Below are positions 19,329 through 29,667 of a stretch of DNA of 64,000 nucleotides, piece by piece. Origin of the DNA: Brucella sp. 21LCYQ03 (lineage in GTDB: Bacteria > Pseudomonadota > Alphaproteobacteria > Rhizobiales > Rhizobiaceae); contig NZ_JAMJWE010000003.1 of assembly GCF_023554105.1 (NCBI RefSeq), forward strand, positions 62,001-126,000, in the 5' to 3' direction. The notes beneath the pieces were generated by a model. That model ran no database searches and was not told the origin of the DNA. It saw only the letters and a program-made list of their open reading frames with translations. The stretch's first letter is position 1, and each line of letters opens with the position of its first letter. The position numbers and the translations under genes were made by a program.

Positions 19329-19703
19329 TTATTCGTCGTGCGGGCCTTCGCAAAACTGAATACGGTTTCCGAATGGATCAATAACCGCCATCACGCGTCC
19401 CCAGGGCTGATCCTCGATCCCGGGCCGCATATAGCGATAGCCACGTGAATTCACTTCCTTCTGAAACGCATCCACACCCTGCATGCGCACAAAAACATTT
19501 GCGCCGGGACTGCCATCTCCATGATGTTCGCTCAAATGCAAGGTGAGACCAGCGCGTGAAACCTGCATGTAAAGAGGCATCCCTGCCGCAAATCGGTGTT
19601 CCCAATCGAGTGTAAAGCCGAGAAACCCCACATAGAAATCTTTGGCCTTTTCAATATCGAAAATCCGAAAGATAGGGCAGGTCTGTTCAAACTGGATCGT
19701 CAT
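19329..19703 (-). CDS. VOC-superfamily protein, bleomycin-resistance-like
   Basis: A 124-residue protein with the paired beta-alpha-beta-beta-beta modules of the vicinal oxygen chelate fold. Visible landmarks are FRIFDIEKAKDFYVGFLGF near the start, HLSEHHGDGSPG in the middle, and AVIDPFGNRIQFCEG at the end. This arrangement matches the glyoxalase/bleomycin-resistance group. Whether it sequesters a drug or acts on a metabolite cannot be told. It is divergent from another VOC gene at 19800. Confidence 0.8.
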   Translation of the reverse strand: MTIQFEQTCPIFRIFDIEKAKDFYVGFLGFTLDWEHRFAAGMPLYMQVSRAGLTLHLSEHHGDGSPGANVFVRMQGVDAFQKEVNSRGYRYMRPGIEDQPWGRVMAVIDPFGNRIQFCEGPHDE

Positions 19704-19799
19704 TCGGGATCTCCCTCTTGATAATGTAAGCGCTATGCATCCTTTGGGAAGCGTCGGAGTTATACATTATGTCATTCGTTACAGTGAGGAGGAACTGTT

Positions 19800-20216
19800 A
19801 TGGCAAAGATGATTTTTGTAAATTTGCCCGTCAAAGATGTTGCTCGTTCGACAAGCTTTTACGAGTCGGTTGGGGCAACCAAAAATCCAATGTTTTCGGA
19901 TGAAACAGCATCCTGCATGGTATTCTCTGATACTATTCACGTCATGGTTTTAAGCCATGAGAAGTTCAGTCAATTTACACCTAAGAAAATTGCCGATGCC
20001 CATAGTGCAAGTGAGGTGTTGATTTGCGTTTCGGCTGACAGCAAGGCGGAAGTGGACGATACCATTGATAAAGCTGCCAAGGCAGGTGGGCGGGCCGATC
20101 CTGCTCAAAAGCAAGATTATGGGTTTATGTATGGCCGCAGTTTTGAGGATCTCGACGGCCACATTTGGGAAGTTATGTGGATGGATATGGAAGCCGCTTC
20201 TAAAGCTATGAGCTAA
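19800..20216 (+). CDS. VOC-superfamily protein (glyoxalase-like)
   Basis: 138 residues; starts MAKMIFVNLPVKDVARSTSF after an excellent GAGGAGGA site. YESVGATKNPMFSDET and the late EDLDGHIWEVMWMD motif are typical of the lactoylglutathione-lyase-related group; the Glu in the last motif is a metal-ligand position in the family. Probably made in one transcript with the PhnB-like gene 35 bp downstream. Substrate unknown. Confidence 0.82.
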   Translation: MAKMIFVNLPVKDVARSTSFYESVGATKNPMFSDETASCMVFSDTIHVMVLSHEKFSQFTPKKIADAHSASEVLICVSADSKAEVDDTIDKAAKAGGRADPAQKQDYGFMYGRSFEDLDGHIWEVMWMDMEAASKAMS

Positions 20217-20251
20217 CCAAACGGGGGCAAGACATAAGGGAGGAGAAAACT

Positions 20252-20740
20252 ATGTCTGGTCTAACTGTTTGCCTCTGGTTCGATAAGCAAGCTGAAGAAG
20301 CCGCGAAATATTATGTTTCGATATTCCGTGATCTGGGAAGACCCGCGTCGCTTGATGGTTTGATACGCTTTAAACATAGCCATCAACCGGATGGCGTGGA
20401 TGTTGTGGCGGCAAATTTCACGCTTGATGGGCAAGCTATGTGCGCATTGAATGGCGGGCCTGAGTTTAAGTTCAATCCCGCAACATCTCTTGTACTCAAG
20501 TGCAAGGATCAGGCAGAGCTCGACGCATTCTGGGATCGATTACTTGAAGGTGGCGCGCCTTTGGAGTGTAGCTGGCTGACCGATAAATATGGCTTTGCAT
20601 GGCAGATCGTGCCCGAATTCATGCTCGATATTCTGCAAAATGGCTCACCAGAAGTGAGGCAGCGTGTTGCAAATGCGATGATGACGATGATCAAGCTCGA
20701 CATAGCAACGCTTGAAGCGGCGCGTGATGCTGATGATTGA
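20252..20740 (+). CDS. VOC-superfamily protein, PhnB-like
   Basis: 162 residues of the PhnB-like branch, also called 3-demethylubiquinone-9 3-methyltransferase domain. Landmarks are TVCLWFDKQAEEAAKYYVSI, the FTLDGQAMCALNGGPEFKFN segment, and LTDKYGFAWQIVPEFMLDIL. The methyltransferase label of this family is historical; no SAM site is visible. It follows another VOC gene closely on the same strand. Confidence 0.82.
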   Translation: MSGLTVCLWFDKQAEEAAKYYVSIFRDLGRPASLDGLIRFKHSHQPDGVDVVAANFTLDGQAMCALNGGPEFKFNPATSLVLKCKDQAELDAFWDRLLEGGAPLECSWLTDKYGFAWQIVPEFMLDILQNGSPEVRQRVANAMMTMIKLDIATLEAARDADD

Positions 20741-20742
20741 GG

Positions 20743-21960
20743 CTAGTGCGAATTAAGCGCTGAAACGGCATCATGGCCATACAGCCAGTCCAGATCTTTC
20801 AAAAAACTATCTGGGCTGCGCATGGCGAAAAGCATATTGCGACCGAGCGCGAAAGCACCTGTTGCATGATATGCAAAGCGGTTCATCTGGCCGCGTTTGG
20901 CGACTGCTGCAATCCGCTCTTTTCGAACAGAATCAAATCGCTTCAACGTTGATTGTTGATCCTCGTTATCCAATGCTTCTGCGAGCACAGCAGCATCCTC
21001 GATGGCCATGGCAGCGCCCTGGGCTGCAAAGGGCGTAACTGCATGAGAGGCATCGCCAAGAAAAATTGTTCTGTCGGGGCCAGCAAACTGTGCGTCGGGC
21101 ATTTCAAACAGCGGCCAGTAGGTCCATTCATCTGCAACGTTCAGAACATCACGAACGGGCTTACTCCAGTCTTCATAGATGGATCGCAGCCGTGAACTGT
21201 CACCAGTCTTCGACCAAACCTCACCCGGATTTTCACCCGTCGTAATGGCAACAAAGTTGAAAAAATCGCCGCCTTTGACTGGATAGGCAATGAAATGCGC
21301 TTTTTTGCCGAGCCAAGCAGAAACAGATTTCTGTTCCGGAATGGCTGACGTGAAGCTCGCAGGCAAGTCATCGACTGTGACTGTTGTGCGCCATGCGATA
21401 TGTCCGCTGAAACGCGCTTTGTCATAGCCAGCTTTGGCGCGCTGCATCGACCACACACCATCGCATGCTATCAGATATGCCGCCCCAATGGCCTGTTCAG
21501 TGGCGTCACGTCTGACAATCGCTGTGATTCCGCTGACGTCAGCCGTGTGGCTTAAGACTTCCGAACCGAGATTGATTTCTATATTCGGATTTTCGTTGCA
21601 GGCAACAAGCAGTGCGGATTGCAAATCGGCGCGATGACACACGACATAGGGATGGCGCCAACGCTTTGACGCCTTGTCGCCGAGCTGCATCGCGAGCAAA
21701 GGACGAGCTTTGCGCCCATCCATGAGATAGAGCGCTTCGGGTGTAACCGCGTGTGAGGATAATCGATCCGCAACGCCGAGGCGCTCAAGATGGCGCATTG
21801 CATTGGGAGCAAGCTGCAAGCCTGCGCCGACTTCCGACAAGGCATGCGCTTTTTCAAAAAGCTGAACAGACCATCCGCGAGCTGCGCATTCAAGCGCAGC
21901 ACTTAAACCGGCAACGCCGGCCCCGGCAATGAGTATGCGTTTTGTATCCAGCTTGCTCAT
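20743..21960 (-). CDS. FAD-dependent monooxygenase, salicylate-hydroxylase-like
   Basis: A 405-residue group A flavoprotein monooxygenase. The N-terminal FAD-binding motif is IAGAGVAGLSAALECAARG, followed by EVGAGLQLAPNAMRHLERLG. The DG motif is at ACDGVWS and the second FAD motif at FLGDASHAVTPFAAQGAAMA. The family uses NAD(P)H and O2 to hydroxylate aromatic rings. No aromatic-degradation genes are nearby, so the substrate is unknown; salicylate and 6-hydroxynicotinate are possibilities. The zf-CHCC gene lies just upstream on the same strand. Confidence 0.82.
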   Translation of the reverse strand: MSKLDTKRILIAGAGVAGLSAALECAARGWSVQLFEKAHALSEVGAGLQLAPNAMRHLERLGVADRLSSHAVTPEALYLMDGRKARPLLAMQLGDKASKRWRHPYVVCHRADLQSALLVACNENPNIEINLGSEVLSHTADVSGITAIVRRDATEQAIGAAYLIACDGVWSMQRAKAGYDKARFSGHIAWRTTVTVDDLPASFTSAIPEQKSVSAWLGKKAHFIAYPVKGGDFFNFVAITTGENPGEVWSKTGDSSRLRSIYEDWSKPVRDVLNVADEWTYWPLFEMPDAQFAGPDRTIFLGDASHAVTPFAAQGAAMAIEDAAVLAEALDNEDQQSTLKRFDSVRKERIAAVAKRGQMNRFAYHATGAFALGRNMLFAMRSPDSFLKDLDWLYGHDAVSALNSH

Positions 21961-21992
21961 AGTTTTAGCGGCAGCAATACCGCTTGTTATCT

Positions 21993-22247
21993 TCAGGCAG
22001 CTTTATCGGCAGGCGCATCATAGACGCAGCCAGCAGGCAGTGTTTCATCTGCATGAAGCTGCGGATTGTAGCGATAGAGCGTCGAGCAATAAGGGCAGAC
22101 AACTTCGCTTTCATGTCCCATGTCGAGGAAAACATGCGGATGATCGAAAGGCGGATTCGCGCCGACGCACATGAATTCCTTCACGCCGATTTCGATGGAG
22201 TTGTGTCCAGCGTCGTTCTGGAAGTGCGGGATGATGTGATCGGACAT
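21993..22247 (-). CDS. zf-CHCC domain protein (NDUFS6-like)
   Basis: An 84-residue protein with the zinc-binding layout seen in the mitochondrial complex I subunit NDUFS6. Cys in FMCVGANPPFDHP is followed by the HP motif, then CPYCSTLYRYNP supplies the last two cysteines. In alphaproteobacteria this protein accompanies complex I. It lies upstream of the FAD monooxygenase gene on the same strand, with 32 bp between. Confidence 0.88.
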   Translation of the reverse strand: MSDHIIPHFQNDAGHNSIEIGVKEFMCVGANPPFDHPHVFLDMGHESEVVCPYCSTLYRYNPQLHADETLPAGCVYDAPADKAA

Positions 22248-22379
22248 GATATACTCCGGAGCTTGTGGGGCGCGGCATCAAATTTAGGGTAGCTATTTTT
22301 CAAGCATTTACCGCGTACGACTTGTTTCTGGAAGCGTTTTCATCAATTCTGGAGACAATTCAAGCGGTTTGCTATCAAA

Positions 22380-22397
22380 CTGTCATATGACAGCCAT
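22380..22397 (+). promoter_or_regulatory. Candidate Pho box upstream of ppk
   Basis: CTGTCAT-ATGA-CAGCCAT gives two 7-bp direct half-sites spaced by four bases. It matches the PhoB consensus CTGTCAT-N4-CTGTCAT, with the second half at 5 of 7. It lies 50 bp before the ppk start. The same bases also form the palindrome CTGTCATATGACAG. Confidence 0.5.
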
Positions 22398-22446
22398 AGG
22401 CTTATGGTCGCACCGGGATCTTCCGGTAAAAGCCGGGACAGGAAAA

Positions 22447-24729
22447 ATGAACGAAAACAGCATTATGGCACCACATACGACTGATCTGACCATTCAGCCA
22501 GCCAATGATCTTTCAACGGACAAGAATCTTGGAAAAGATCAGAATGCTCACGAAGCTTTGATTGACGATCGAATTTCTGAACTGATGCAAAGCTCAGAAC
22601 GCTTTGTTAATCGCGAGTTTTCGTGGTTGCAGTTCAACCGCCGTGTCCTCGAAGAGGCAGGCAATACCCGTCAGCCATTGCTTGAACGTCTGCGTTTTTT
22701 GTCTATCTCGGCGGGCAACCTTGATGAATTCTTCATGGTGCGTATCGCAGGGCTTGCCGCGCAGGTTCGCGCAGGCGTTGCCATGCGCAGTGCGGATGGC
22801 CGCACGCCGCAGGAACAGCTTGATTTCGTTCTCGAAGAAGTCAGTCGCCTTCAGGAAGGTCAGCAAGACCGTCTGCGTACACTTCGCGAAGAGCTCGAAA
22901 GAGAAAATATCGAGATCGTTCGCCCGGCAGCTTTGTCTAAAGATGAAAAAGAATGGCTGGAAAACCACTTCCTTGAAACCATTTTCCCTGTCCTGACGCC
23001 GCTTTCGATCGATCCTGCGCATCCGTTCCCGTTCATACCCAATCTTGGGTTCTCTATGGCGCTGCAATTGGCACGTCGCCTCGATAGCCATCCGATGACG
23101 GCGCTGCTGCGCATTCCTGTTGCTCTCAAGCGTTTCATCCAGTTGCCGAACGAACAAACGAACGCGTTCCGCTTCATCACGATTGAAGATGCGGTTAGCT
23201 TGTTCATCGGTCGTCTGTTCCCGGGCTATGAAGTGCGCGGCGCAGGCACATTCCGCATTATTCGCGATAGCGATATTGAAGTGGAAGAAGAAGCTGAAGA
23301 TCTCGTCCGTCTGTTTGAGACCGCATTGAAGCGCCGCCGCCGTGGGCAGGTGATCCGTATCGAGTTTGATGCAGAAATCCCGGAAGCCTTGCGCGTGTTC
23401 GTTGCAACGGAACTCGGCGTTTCAGAGAATCGTATCAGTGTTCTGGAAGGCCTTTTGGCGCTGAACATGATTTCGGAAGTTGTTTCGATTCCGCGCGATG
23501 ATCTGAAATTCGTGTCTTACAATCCACGTTTCCCGGAGCGTATCCGCGAGCATGGTGGCGATTGCTTTGCAGCGATTCGCGAAAAGGACATCGTTGTTCA
23601 CCACCCTTATGAATCATTTGACGTCGTGGTGCAGTTCCTGCGTCAGGCGGCGGCTGATCCTGATGTGCTGGCGATCAAGCAGACGCTTTATCGTACCTCC
23701 AACGACAGCCCGATTGTTCGTGCGCTGGTCGATGCTGCCGAAGCTGGCAAGTCGGTAACTGCGCTGGTCGAATTGAAGGCGCGTTTTGATGAAGAAGCAA
23801 ATATTCGTTGGGCACGCGATCTCGAACGCGCCGGTGTTCAGGTTGTGTTTGGTTTTCTTGAACTGAAAACCCACGCCAAAATGTCGCTGGTTGTACGCCG
23901 CGAAGACCAGAAGCTGCGCACCTATGTTCATTTGGGCACGGGAAATTACCACCCGATTACAGCGCGTATTTACACTGACTTGTCGTTCTTTACGTCAGAC
24001 GCTGATATTGCGCGTGATGTTGCACACATCTTCAATTTCATCACAGGCTATGCGCAGCCAGCCGAGGAAATGAAGATCGCTATTTCTCCGCTGACGCTGC
24101 GTGCGCGAATCCTCAAGCACATTGAAGATGAGATCAGCAATGCGAAGGCTGGTAAGCCTGCTGCCATCTGGATGAAGATGAACTCGCTGGTTGATCCACA
24201 GATTATTGATGCGCTTTATAAAGCCAGTCAGGCAGGCGTCGATGTGGAATTGATTGTACGTGGTATTTGCTGTCTGCGCCCGGGTGTTCCGGGTCTCTCG
24301 GATAATATTCGCGCCAAGTCGATTGTCGGACGTTTTCTCGAGCATAGTCGCGTTTTCTGCTTCGGAAATGGGTATGATCTGCCGTCTGACAAGGCAATCG
24401 TCTATATCGGTTCAGCCGACATGATGCCGCGCAATCTTGATCGCCGTGTCGAGACTTTGGTGCCAGTGACCAATGCCACTGTGCATCAGCAAATTCTGTC
24501 TCAAATTATGTTTGCCAACATAATTGATAACCAACAGAGCTATCAGCTACTTGCGGATGGCACCTCTCGCCGGATAGAAAAAGCGGACGGAGAAGAAGCC
24601 TTCAACGCGCAGGAATATTTCATGACAAATCCAAGCTTGTCTGGTCGCGGAAAGTCACCGAAATCATCTGCCCCACGCCTGACTGCACATCGCAGACGTG
24701 CACAGGCGGAAAGAAAAACGACTTCATGA
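22447..24729 (+). CDS. ppk: Polyphosphate kinase 1
   Basis: A 760-residue PPK1 that reversibly makes polyphosphate from ATP. The N-terminal domain begins about residue 55 with [17 protein letters not shown]. The catalytic domain includes [13 protein letters not shown], whose His is the phosphorylated residue of PPK1, and [20 protein letters not shown], the other key loop. The start at 22447 (GACAGGAAAA upstream) is favoured over an in-frame ATG at 22369. It overlaps ppx by four bases, forming the usual ppk-ppx operon. Confidence 0.95.
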   Translation: MNENSIMAPHTTDLTIQPANDLSTDKNLGKDQNAHEALIDDRISELMQSSERFVNREFSWLQFNRRVLEEAGNTRQPLLERLRFLSISAGNLDEFFMVRIAGLAAQVRAGVAMRSADGRTPQEQLDFVLEEVSRLQEGQQDRLRTLREELERENIEIVRPAALSKDEKEWLENHFLETIFPVLTPLSIDPAHPFPFIPNLGFSMALQLARRLDSHPMTALLRIPVALKRFIQLPNEQTNAFRFITIEDAVSLFIGRLFPGYEVRGAGTFRIIRDSDIEVEEEAEDLVRLFETALKRRRRGQVIRIEFDAEIPEALRVFVATELGVSENRISVLEGLLALNMISEVVSIPRDDLKFVSYNPRFPERIREHGGDCFAAIREKDIVVHHPYESFDVVVQFLRQAAADPDVLAIKQTLYRTSNDSPIVRALVDAAEAGKSVTALVELKARFDEEANIRWARDLERAGVQVVFGFLELKTHAKMSLVVRREDQKLRTYVHLGTGNYHPITARIYTDLSFFTSDADIARDVAHIFNFITGYAQPAEEMKIAISPLTLRARILKHIEDEISNAKAGKPAAIWMKMNSLVDPQIIDALYKASQAGVDVELIVRGICCLRPGVPGLSDNIRAKSIVGRFLEHSRVFCFGNGYDLPSDKAIVYIGSADMMPRNLDRRVETLVPVTNATVHQQILSQIMFANIIDNQQSYQLLADGTSRRIEKADGEEAFNAQEYFMTNPSLSGRGKSPKSSAPRLTAHRRRAQAERKTTS

Positions 24730-26267
24730 GTCCAGCAATAGCACAAGGCCGATTGAAGGGCCTCAAGCCCGTCGCGGTTATCGATATTGGATCAAACTCG
24801 ATCCGTGTCGTTGTTTATGAAGGCATTGTTCGCTCGCCGACAGTGCTTTTCAATGAAAAGCTTCTCTGCGGTCTTGGCAAAGGTTTGGCCAAGACTGGGA
24901 AGCTCAATGAGAAATCCGTTGATATTGCTCTTCGCGCATTGAAGCGTTTTCGCGTGCTGGCTGAACAAGCCGGCGCGATTTCCATTCATGCGCTGGCAAC
25001 AGCCGCTGCACGCGAAGCCAAGAACGGACCTGATTTTATTTCTCAGGCCGAGGCTATTCTTGGACGGCACATTGAAGTTCTGTCCGGCAAGGAAGAAGCC
25101 TATTATTCGGCGCTTGGGATTATTTCCGGGTTCTATAAGCCACAAGGCATTGCTGGCGATCTCGGTGGTGGCAGTCTCGAACTGGTCGATGTGAATGACC
25201 ACGATGTGGGTGAGGGAATCACGTTGCCGCTCGGCGGTCTGCGCTTGCAGGACATGTCCAACGAACAGCTGCCGGAAGCGGCTAAGATTACCCGTATCGA
25301 ACTCGAGCGTGCAACACTTCTCGAAGAGCATCAGGGTCAGGTTTTCTATGCGGTTGGTGGTACATGGCGAAATCTCGCTAAGCTGCACATGACGGCTAAG
25401 CATTACCCGCTGCATGTCATGCACGGTTATGAGATGGACCCGGTGGAAGCAAAAAGCTTCCTCACGCGCGTTGCCAAAGGCAATATTGATACGATGCGCG
25501 GCATTGAAGCGGTTTCCAAAAACCGTCGTCAGCTGCTTGCCTATGGCGCCACCGTTCTACTTGAAACCATTCGCCGTATGAAGCCATCAAAGATCGTCTT
25601 CTCAGCGCTTGGTGTGCGTGAAGGCTATCTTTATTCACTGTTGCCTAAGAATGAACAGCGGCTTGATCCGCTTTTGGCCTCGGCAGAAGAATTGGCAATC
25701 TTGCGTTCGCGTTCTCCGCGTCATGCGCGTGAATTGGCTACATGGACCACACTATCGTTGCCGGTGCTTGGGTTTGACGAAACCGAAGACGAGGGCCGCT
25801 ATCGTCAGGCCGCGTGTCTGGTGGCTGACATCAGCTGGCGGGCGCATCCCGACTATCGCGGCTCTCAGGCGCTAAATATCATCGCGCATGGCTCTTTTGG
25901 CGGCATTGATCATCCCGGTCGCTCTTTCATGGCCTTGGCGAATTATTATCGCCATGAAGGACTGGTTGAAGACGAGATTGCGCCTGAAATCCTGAAACTT
26001 GCCACGCCGCGTTTGCGCGAACGTGCAAGGTTATTGGGCGCATTATTGCGGGTTGTCTATCTGCTCTCCGCTTCCATGCCGGGAGTTATTCCGCGCCTTT
26101 ATTGGCGTGAGGAAGAGAATGGAATAGCCCTAGTCGTGCCGGGTGATATTGCTGATTTGATTTCGGATCGCCCTGAAGGCCGCCTGCAGCAGCTCTCAAA
26201 GCTGGCAGGTAAGAACCTTTTCTTTGCCGTTGGCGACAGTGCAATTGAAGCAAACGACCATCATTAA
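24726..26267 (+). CDS. ppx: Exopolyphosphatase / pppGpp phosphohydrolase
   Basis: A 513-residue Ppx/GppA protein that removes phosphates from polyphosphate ends and may also act on pppGpp. The N-terminal actin-like ATPase domain shows [16 protein letters not shown], then [13 protein letters not shown]. The C-terminal half is the helical HD-type domain. The long C-terminal part matches long-form alphaproteobacterial Ppx. Translationally coupled to ppk and followed by a terminator shared with rnd. Confidence 0.93.
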   Translation: MSPAIAQGRLKGLKPVAVIDIGSNSIRVVVYEGIVRSPTVLFNEKLLCGLGKGLAKTGKLNEKSVDIALRALKRFRVLAEQAGAISIHALATAAAREAKNGPDFISQAEAILGRHIEVLSGKEEAYYSALGIISGFYKPQGIAGDLGGGSLELVDVNDHDVGEGITLPLGGLRLQDMSNEQLPEAAKITRIELERATLLEEHQGQVFYAVGGTWRNLAKLHMTAKHYPLHVMHGYEMDPVEAKSFLTRVAKGNIDTMRGIEAVSKNRRQLLAYGATVLLETIRRMKPSKIVFSALGVREGYLYSLLPKNEQRLDPLLASAEELAILRSRSPRHARELATWTTLSLPVLGFDETEDEGRYRQAACLVADISWRAHPDYRGSQALNIIAHGSFGGIDHPGRSFMALANYYRHEGLVEDEIAPEILKLATPRLRERARLLGALLRVVYLLSASMPGVIPRLYWREEENGIALVVPGDIADLISDRPEGRLQQLSKLAGKNLFFAVGDSAIEANDHH

Positions 26268-26288
26268 AATCGAATGATCGATAAACAA

Positions 26289-26325
26289 GAAGGCCGGCGG
26301 GAATGTTTCCGCCGGCCTTTTGTTT
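26289..26325. terminator. Bidirectional terminator between ppx and rnd
   Basis: AAGGCCGGCGG and CCGCCGGCCTT pair over 11 bp around an 8-nt loop, with T-runs on each side, between convergent genes. Confidence 0.88.
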
Positions 26326-27478
26326 AATTTAATTCAACTGCCCGAATGCGTCGGTTTTCAAACTTGATACCAATTTTGCCTTCGATGAGATCAAGCGCTT
26401 TCTGGCCGAAGACTTCGCGACGCCAGCCTTGCAACGCAGGCACATTGGCTTTCTCGCCTTCAGCCGCAATCTTGTCGATGTCATCGGAACTTGCGACGAT
26501 CTTGGCCGCAACGCCATGTTCTTCGGTCACAAGCTTGAGCAGCACTTTCAGAATGTCTCCAGCGGCAGCACTGCCTTCAGGAGAATGCGATTGCTTCGGC
26601 AATTTTGGCAGGTCCTCTTTTGGAATAGCCAGTGCAGCCTGAACCGCAGTCACAAGACCCGCAGCCTGAGCCGAACGCTCCCAACCTTTCGGGATAGAAC
26701 GCAAACGACCGAGCGCTTCTGCATCTTTCGGCTGCTGTTGAGCGATTTCCGCAATCGTATCGTCCTTGATGACACGGCCACGCGGAACATTACGTTCGCG
26801 TGCTTCACGTTCGCGCCACGCTGCAACCGACTGCACAATTGCCAGCTCAATCGGCTTACGCATACGCGTTTTTACGCGTTTCCATGCATCGTCTGGGTGC
26901 AGATCATAGGTCTCACGTGCGCTAAGCACGGCCATTTCTTCATTAACCCACTCGCTGCGGCCTTCTTTCTGAAGCTCATCCTTCAGATAGAGATAGATGT
27001 CGCGCAGATAGGTAACGTCAGCCAACGCGTAATCGAGCTGCTTGTCGGACAGTGGACGGCGGCGCCAATCAGTAAAACGTGAGGATTTGTCGAGATGTTT
27101 GCCGGTGACTTTTTGAACCAGCGCATCATAGGAAATGGCATCGCCAAAACCGCAGACCATCGCGGCAACCTGACTGTCAAAAATCGGGGCAGGGATCAGA
27201 TTACCTAAGTGGAAGACTATTTCGATGTCCTGACGCGCGGCGTGGAACACCTTGACCACTTTCTCATCGGCCATAAGGCGGAAGAAAGGCGCAAGATCGA
27301 GGCCGGGTGCCAAAGCATCGACCAAAGCAGTATGGTCAGGCGAGGCCATTTGAATAAGACAAAGCTCCGGCCAGAAAGTCGTTTCCCGAATGAATTCGGT
27401 ATCGACTGTCACAAAGTCGGATTTGGTTAAGGCGGATACGGCCTCTTCAAGGGCCTCTGTGGTCGTGATGAGCTGCAT
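26324..27478 (-). CDS. rnd: Ribonuclease D
   Basis: A 384-residue 3'-5' exoribonuclease of tRNA and RNA processing. The DEDD residues are placed in FVTVDTEFIRETTFWPELCL (first D and E), VVKVFHAARQDIEIVFHLG, and YALADVTYL. A helicase-and-RNase-D C-terminal (HRDC) segment follows at about residues 210-290. Length fits the family. It is convergent with ppx; a dispersed repeat lies just upstream. Confidence 0.93.
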   Translation of the reverse strand: MQLITTTEALEEAVSALTKSDFVTVDTEFIRETTFWPELCLIQMASPDHTALVDALAPGLDLAPFFRLMADEKVVKVFHAARQDIEIVFHLGNLIPAPIFDSQVAAMVCGFGDAISYDALVQKVTGKHLDKSSRFTDWRRRPLSDKQLDYALADVTYLRDIYLYLKDELQKEGRSEWVNEEMAVLSARETYDLHPDDAWKRVKTRMRKPIELAIVQSVAAWREREARERNVPRGRVIKDDTIAEIAQQQPKDAEALGRLRSIPKGWERSAQAAGLVTAVQAALAIPKEDLPKLPKQSHSPEGSAAAGDILKVLLKLVTEEHGVAAKIVASSDDIDKIAAEGEKANVPALQGWRREVFGQKALDLIEGKIGIKFENRRIRAVELN

Positions 27479-27493
27479 ATTCTTCTTTTAGAG

Positions 27494-27540
27494 CGCATCC
27501 CGAAAACTGTGAAGCAATTTTCGATTAAGTTGCGCGTTTA
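27494..27540. repeat. Dispersed palindromic repeat, copy 2
   Basis: GCGCATCCCGAAAA ... TTTTCGATTAAGTTGCGCG, closely related to copy 1 at 1167-1215. It is in the rnd-aspS gap, just upstream of rnd. Confidence 0.6.
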
Positions 27541-27753
27541 AACAAAATATTGAAGCGCGGGCCGCTTGTTGCGCCGCAAGAGCGATATTGCGATGAGATA
27601 ACACGTAAATAGTGATTTTTGTCGACATATTCTGTCAAGCTAGTTTAACACACGTAGTGTCGGCTTGACAAAGCGTGATCAAAATGCGCTTTTCCGCCCG
27701 AATTGCAGCGCTTTGCTTGCACAAGATTTATAAAGTTCCAAAAGGCAGAAATC

Positions 27754-29541
27754 ATGCACCGTTATCGCAGCCATACCTGCGCAGCCCTTCGCAAATCGGA
27801 TGTTGGTTCGAAAGTCCGTCTGTCTGGCTGGGTTCATCGCGTCCGTGACCATGGTGGCATCCTCTTCATCGACATTCGCGATCATTATGGCCTGACTCAG
27901 GTTGTTGCTGATCCTGATTCGCCAGCGTTCAAGATTGCTGAAACCGTTCGCGGCGAGTGGGTCATTCGCGTCGATGGTGAAGTGAAGGCTCGTGCCGATG
28001 AAGCGGTGAATGCCAACCTGCCGACCGGCGATGTTGAAATCTTCGCAACCGAGATCGAAGTTCTGGCCGCAGCCAAGGAATTGCCGCTGCCAGTATTCGG
28101 CGAACCGGATTATCCTGAAGACATTCGCCTCAAGTATCGCTTCCTCGATCTGCGTCGCGAAACGCTGCACAAGAACATTATGAGCCGCACAAAGATCATT
28201 GCAGCGATGCGTCGCCGCATGACCGAAATCGGCTTCAATGAATTCTCGACGCCAATCTTGACCGCTTCGTCGCCGGAAGGTGCGCGCGACTTCCTCGTGC
28301 CAAGCCGTATTCATGAAGGCAAGTTCTACGCGCTGCCGCAGGCTCCGCAGCAGTATAAGCAGCTTCTGATGGTTGCTGGTTTCGACCGCTACTTCCAGAT
28401 TGCACCTTGCTTCCGCGATGAAGATCCGCGTGCAGACCGTCTGCCGGGCGAATTCTATCAGCTCGACCTTGAAATGAGCTTCGTAACCCAGGAAGAAATC
28501 TGGGAAACGATGGAACCTGTCATGCGCGGCATCTTTGAAGAGTTTGCCGAAGGCAAGCCTGTCACACAGCAGTTCCGCCGCATCGCTTATGACGACGCTA
28601 TCCGCACCTATGGTTCGGACAAACCAGACCTGCGTAACCCGATTGAAATGCAGGCAGTGACCGAGCATTTTGCTGGTTCCGGCTTCAAGGTCTTTGCGAA
28701 CATGATCGCAAACGACCCGAAGGTCGAAGTCTGGGCAATTCCGGCAAAGACCGGCGGCAGCCGTGCATTCTGTGATCGCATGAATTCATGGGCACAGGGC
28801 GAAGGCCAGCCGGGCCTCGGTTATATCTTCTGGCGCAAAGAAGGCGACAAGCTCGAAGGCGCAGGCCCGATTGCCAAGAACATTGGTGAAGAACGCACAG
28901 AAGCGCTTCGCGAGCAGCTTGGTCTCGGCGATGGCGATGCCTGCTTCTTCGTAGCTGGTCAGCCTTCGAAGTTCTACAAATTCGCAGGCGATGCCCGTAC
29001 GCGCGCTGGTGAAGAACTGAACCTCGTTGATCGTGATCGCTTCGAACTCGCTTGGATCATCGACTTCCCGTTCTACGAGTGGGACGAAGACAACAAGAAG
29101 CTCGACTTCGCGCATAATCCGTTCTCGATGCCGCAGGGTGGCATGGAAGCACTGCAAACGCAGGATCCGTTGTCGCTCAAAGCTTACCAGTACGATCTGG
29201 TCTGTAACGGCTTTGAAATCGCTTCCGGTTCGATCCGTAACCAGCTGCCAGATGTGATGGTGAAGGCGTTTGAACTGGTTGGTCTCAGCCAGCAGGACGT
29301 TGAAGAGCGCTTCGGCGGTCTCTACCGTGCGTTCCAGTACGGCGCGCCTCCACATGGCGGCATGGCTGCCGGTGTTGATCGCGTTATCATGCTGCTCGTT
29401 GGTGCAAAGAACCTGCGCGAAATCTCGCTGTTCCCGATGAACCAGCAGGCGCTTGACCTTCTGATGAACGCACCTTCGGATGTTTCGCCAGCACAGCTGC
29501 GTGATTTGCACATTCGTTTGGCACCAACGCAGAAGAGCTGA
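27754..29541 (+). CDS. aspS: Aspartyl-tRNA synthetase
   Basis: A 595-residue bacterial-type class IIb synthetase. The N-terminal anticodon-binding OB fold has [20 protein letters not shown]. Motif 2 is [20 protein letters not shown] and motif 3 is GAGVDRVIM-like [15 protein letters not shown]. The bacterial insertion domain lies between them. In bacteria lacking asparaginyl-tRNA synthetase this enzyme also charges tRNA-Asn; whether that holds here is not visible. The start at 27754 was chosen over an in-frame ATG 17 codons upstream. Confidence 0.95.
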   Translation: MHRYRSHTCAALRKSDVGSKVRLSGWVHRVRDHGGILFIDIRDHYGLTQVVADPDSPAFKIAETVRGEWVIRVDGEVKARADEAVNANLPTGDVEIFATEIEVLAAAKELPLPVFGEPDYPEDIRLKYRFLDLRRETLHKNIMSRTKIIAAMRRRMTEIGFNEFSTPILTASSPEGARDFLVPSRIHEGKFYALPQAPQQYKQLLMVAGFDRYFQIAPCFRDEDPRADRLPGEFYQLDLEMSFVTQEEIWETMEPVMRGIFEEFAEGKPVTQQFRRIAYDDAIRTYGSDKPDLRNPIEMQAVTEHFAGSGFKVFANMIANDPKVEVWAIPAKTGGSRAFCDRMNSWAQGEGQPGLGYIFWRKEGDKLEGAGPIAKNIGEERTEALREQLGLGDGDACFFVAGQPSKFYKFAGDARTRAGEELNLVDRDRFELAWIIDFPFYEWDEDNKKLDFAHNPFSMPQGGMEALQTQDPLSLKAYQYDLVCNGFEIASGSIRNQLPDVMVKAFELVGLSQQDVEERFGGLYRAFQYGAPPHGGMAAGVDRVIMLLVGAKNLREISLFPMNQQALDLLMNAPSDVSPAQLRDLHIRLAPTQKS

Positions 29542-29560
29542 TCGGTTCAGGTATGAAATT

Positions 29561-29592
29561 AAAAAAGCCCGATCGTGAGATCGGGCTTTTTC
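29561..29592 (+). terminator. aspS terminator
   Basis: AAAAAAGCCCGATC and GATCGGGCTTTTT form a strong stem with a T-run, 20 bases after the aspS stop. Confidence 0.9.
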
Positions 29593-29616
29593 TTTGGTCT
29601 TATTAGCAGGCAAAAT

Positions 29617-29646
29617 AAAACCCGGTGAGCGGGGCTCACCGGGTTT
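29617..29646 (-). terminator. Terminator of the periplasmic protein gene
   Basis: AAACCCGGTGAGC and GCTCACCGGGTTT pair; on the minus strand it ends in TTTTATTTT. It follows the stop at 29668. Confidence 0.88.
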
Positions 29647-29667
29647 GTTTAATCAATATCAGATCAA

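Noticed and set aside
24792-25424. 210-residue antisense frame in ppx
   Set aside because: Opposite a confident gene, no domain, no ribosome site.
27679-28668. 329-residue frame antisense to aspS
   Set aside because: It lies wholly opposite a confident aspS gene, has no ribosome site and no recognisable domain.
28786-29613. 275-residue antisense frame at the aspS 3' end
   Set aside because: It starts beyond the aspS terminator and runs antisense through aspS; composition is typical of a shadow frame.
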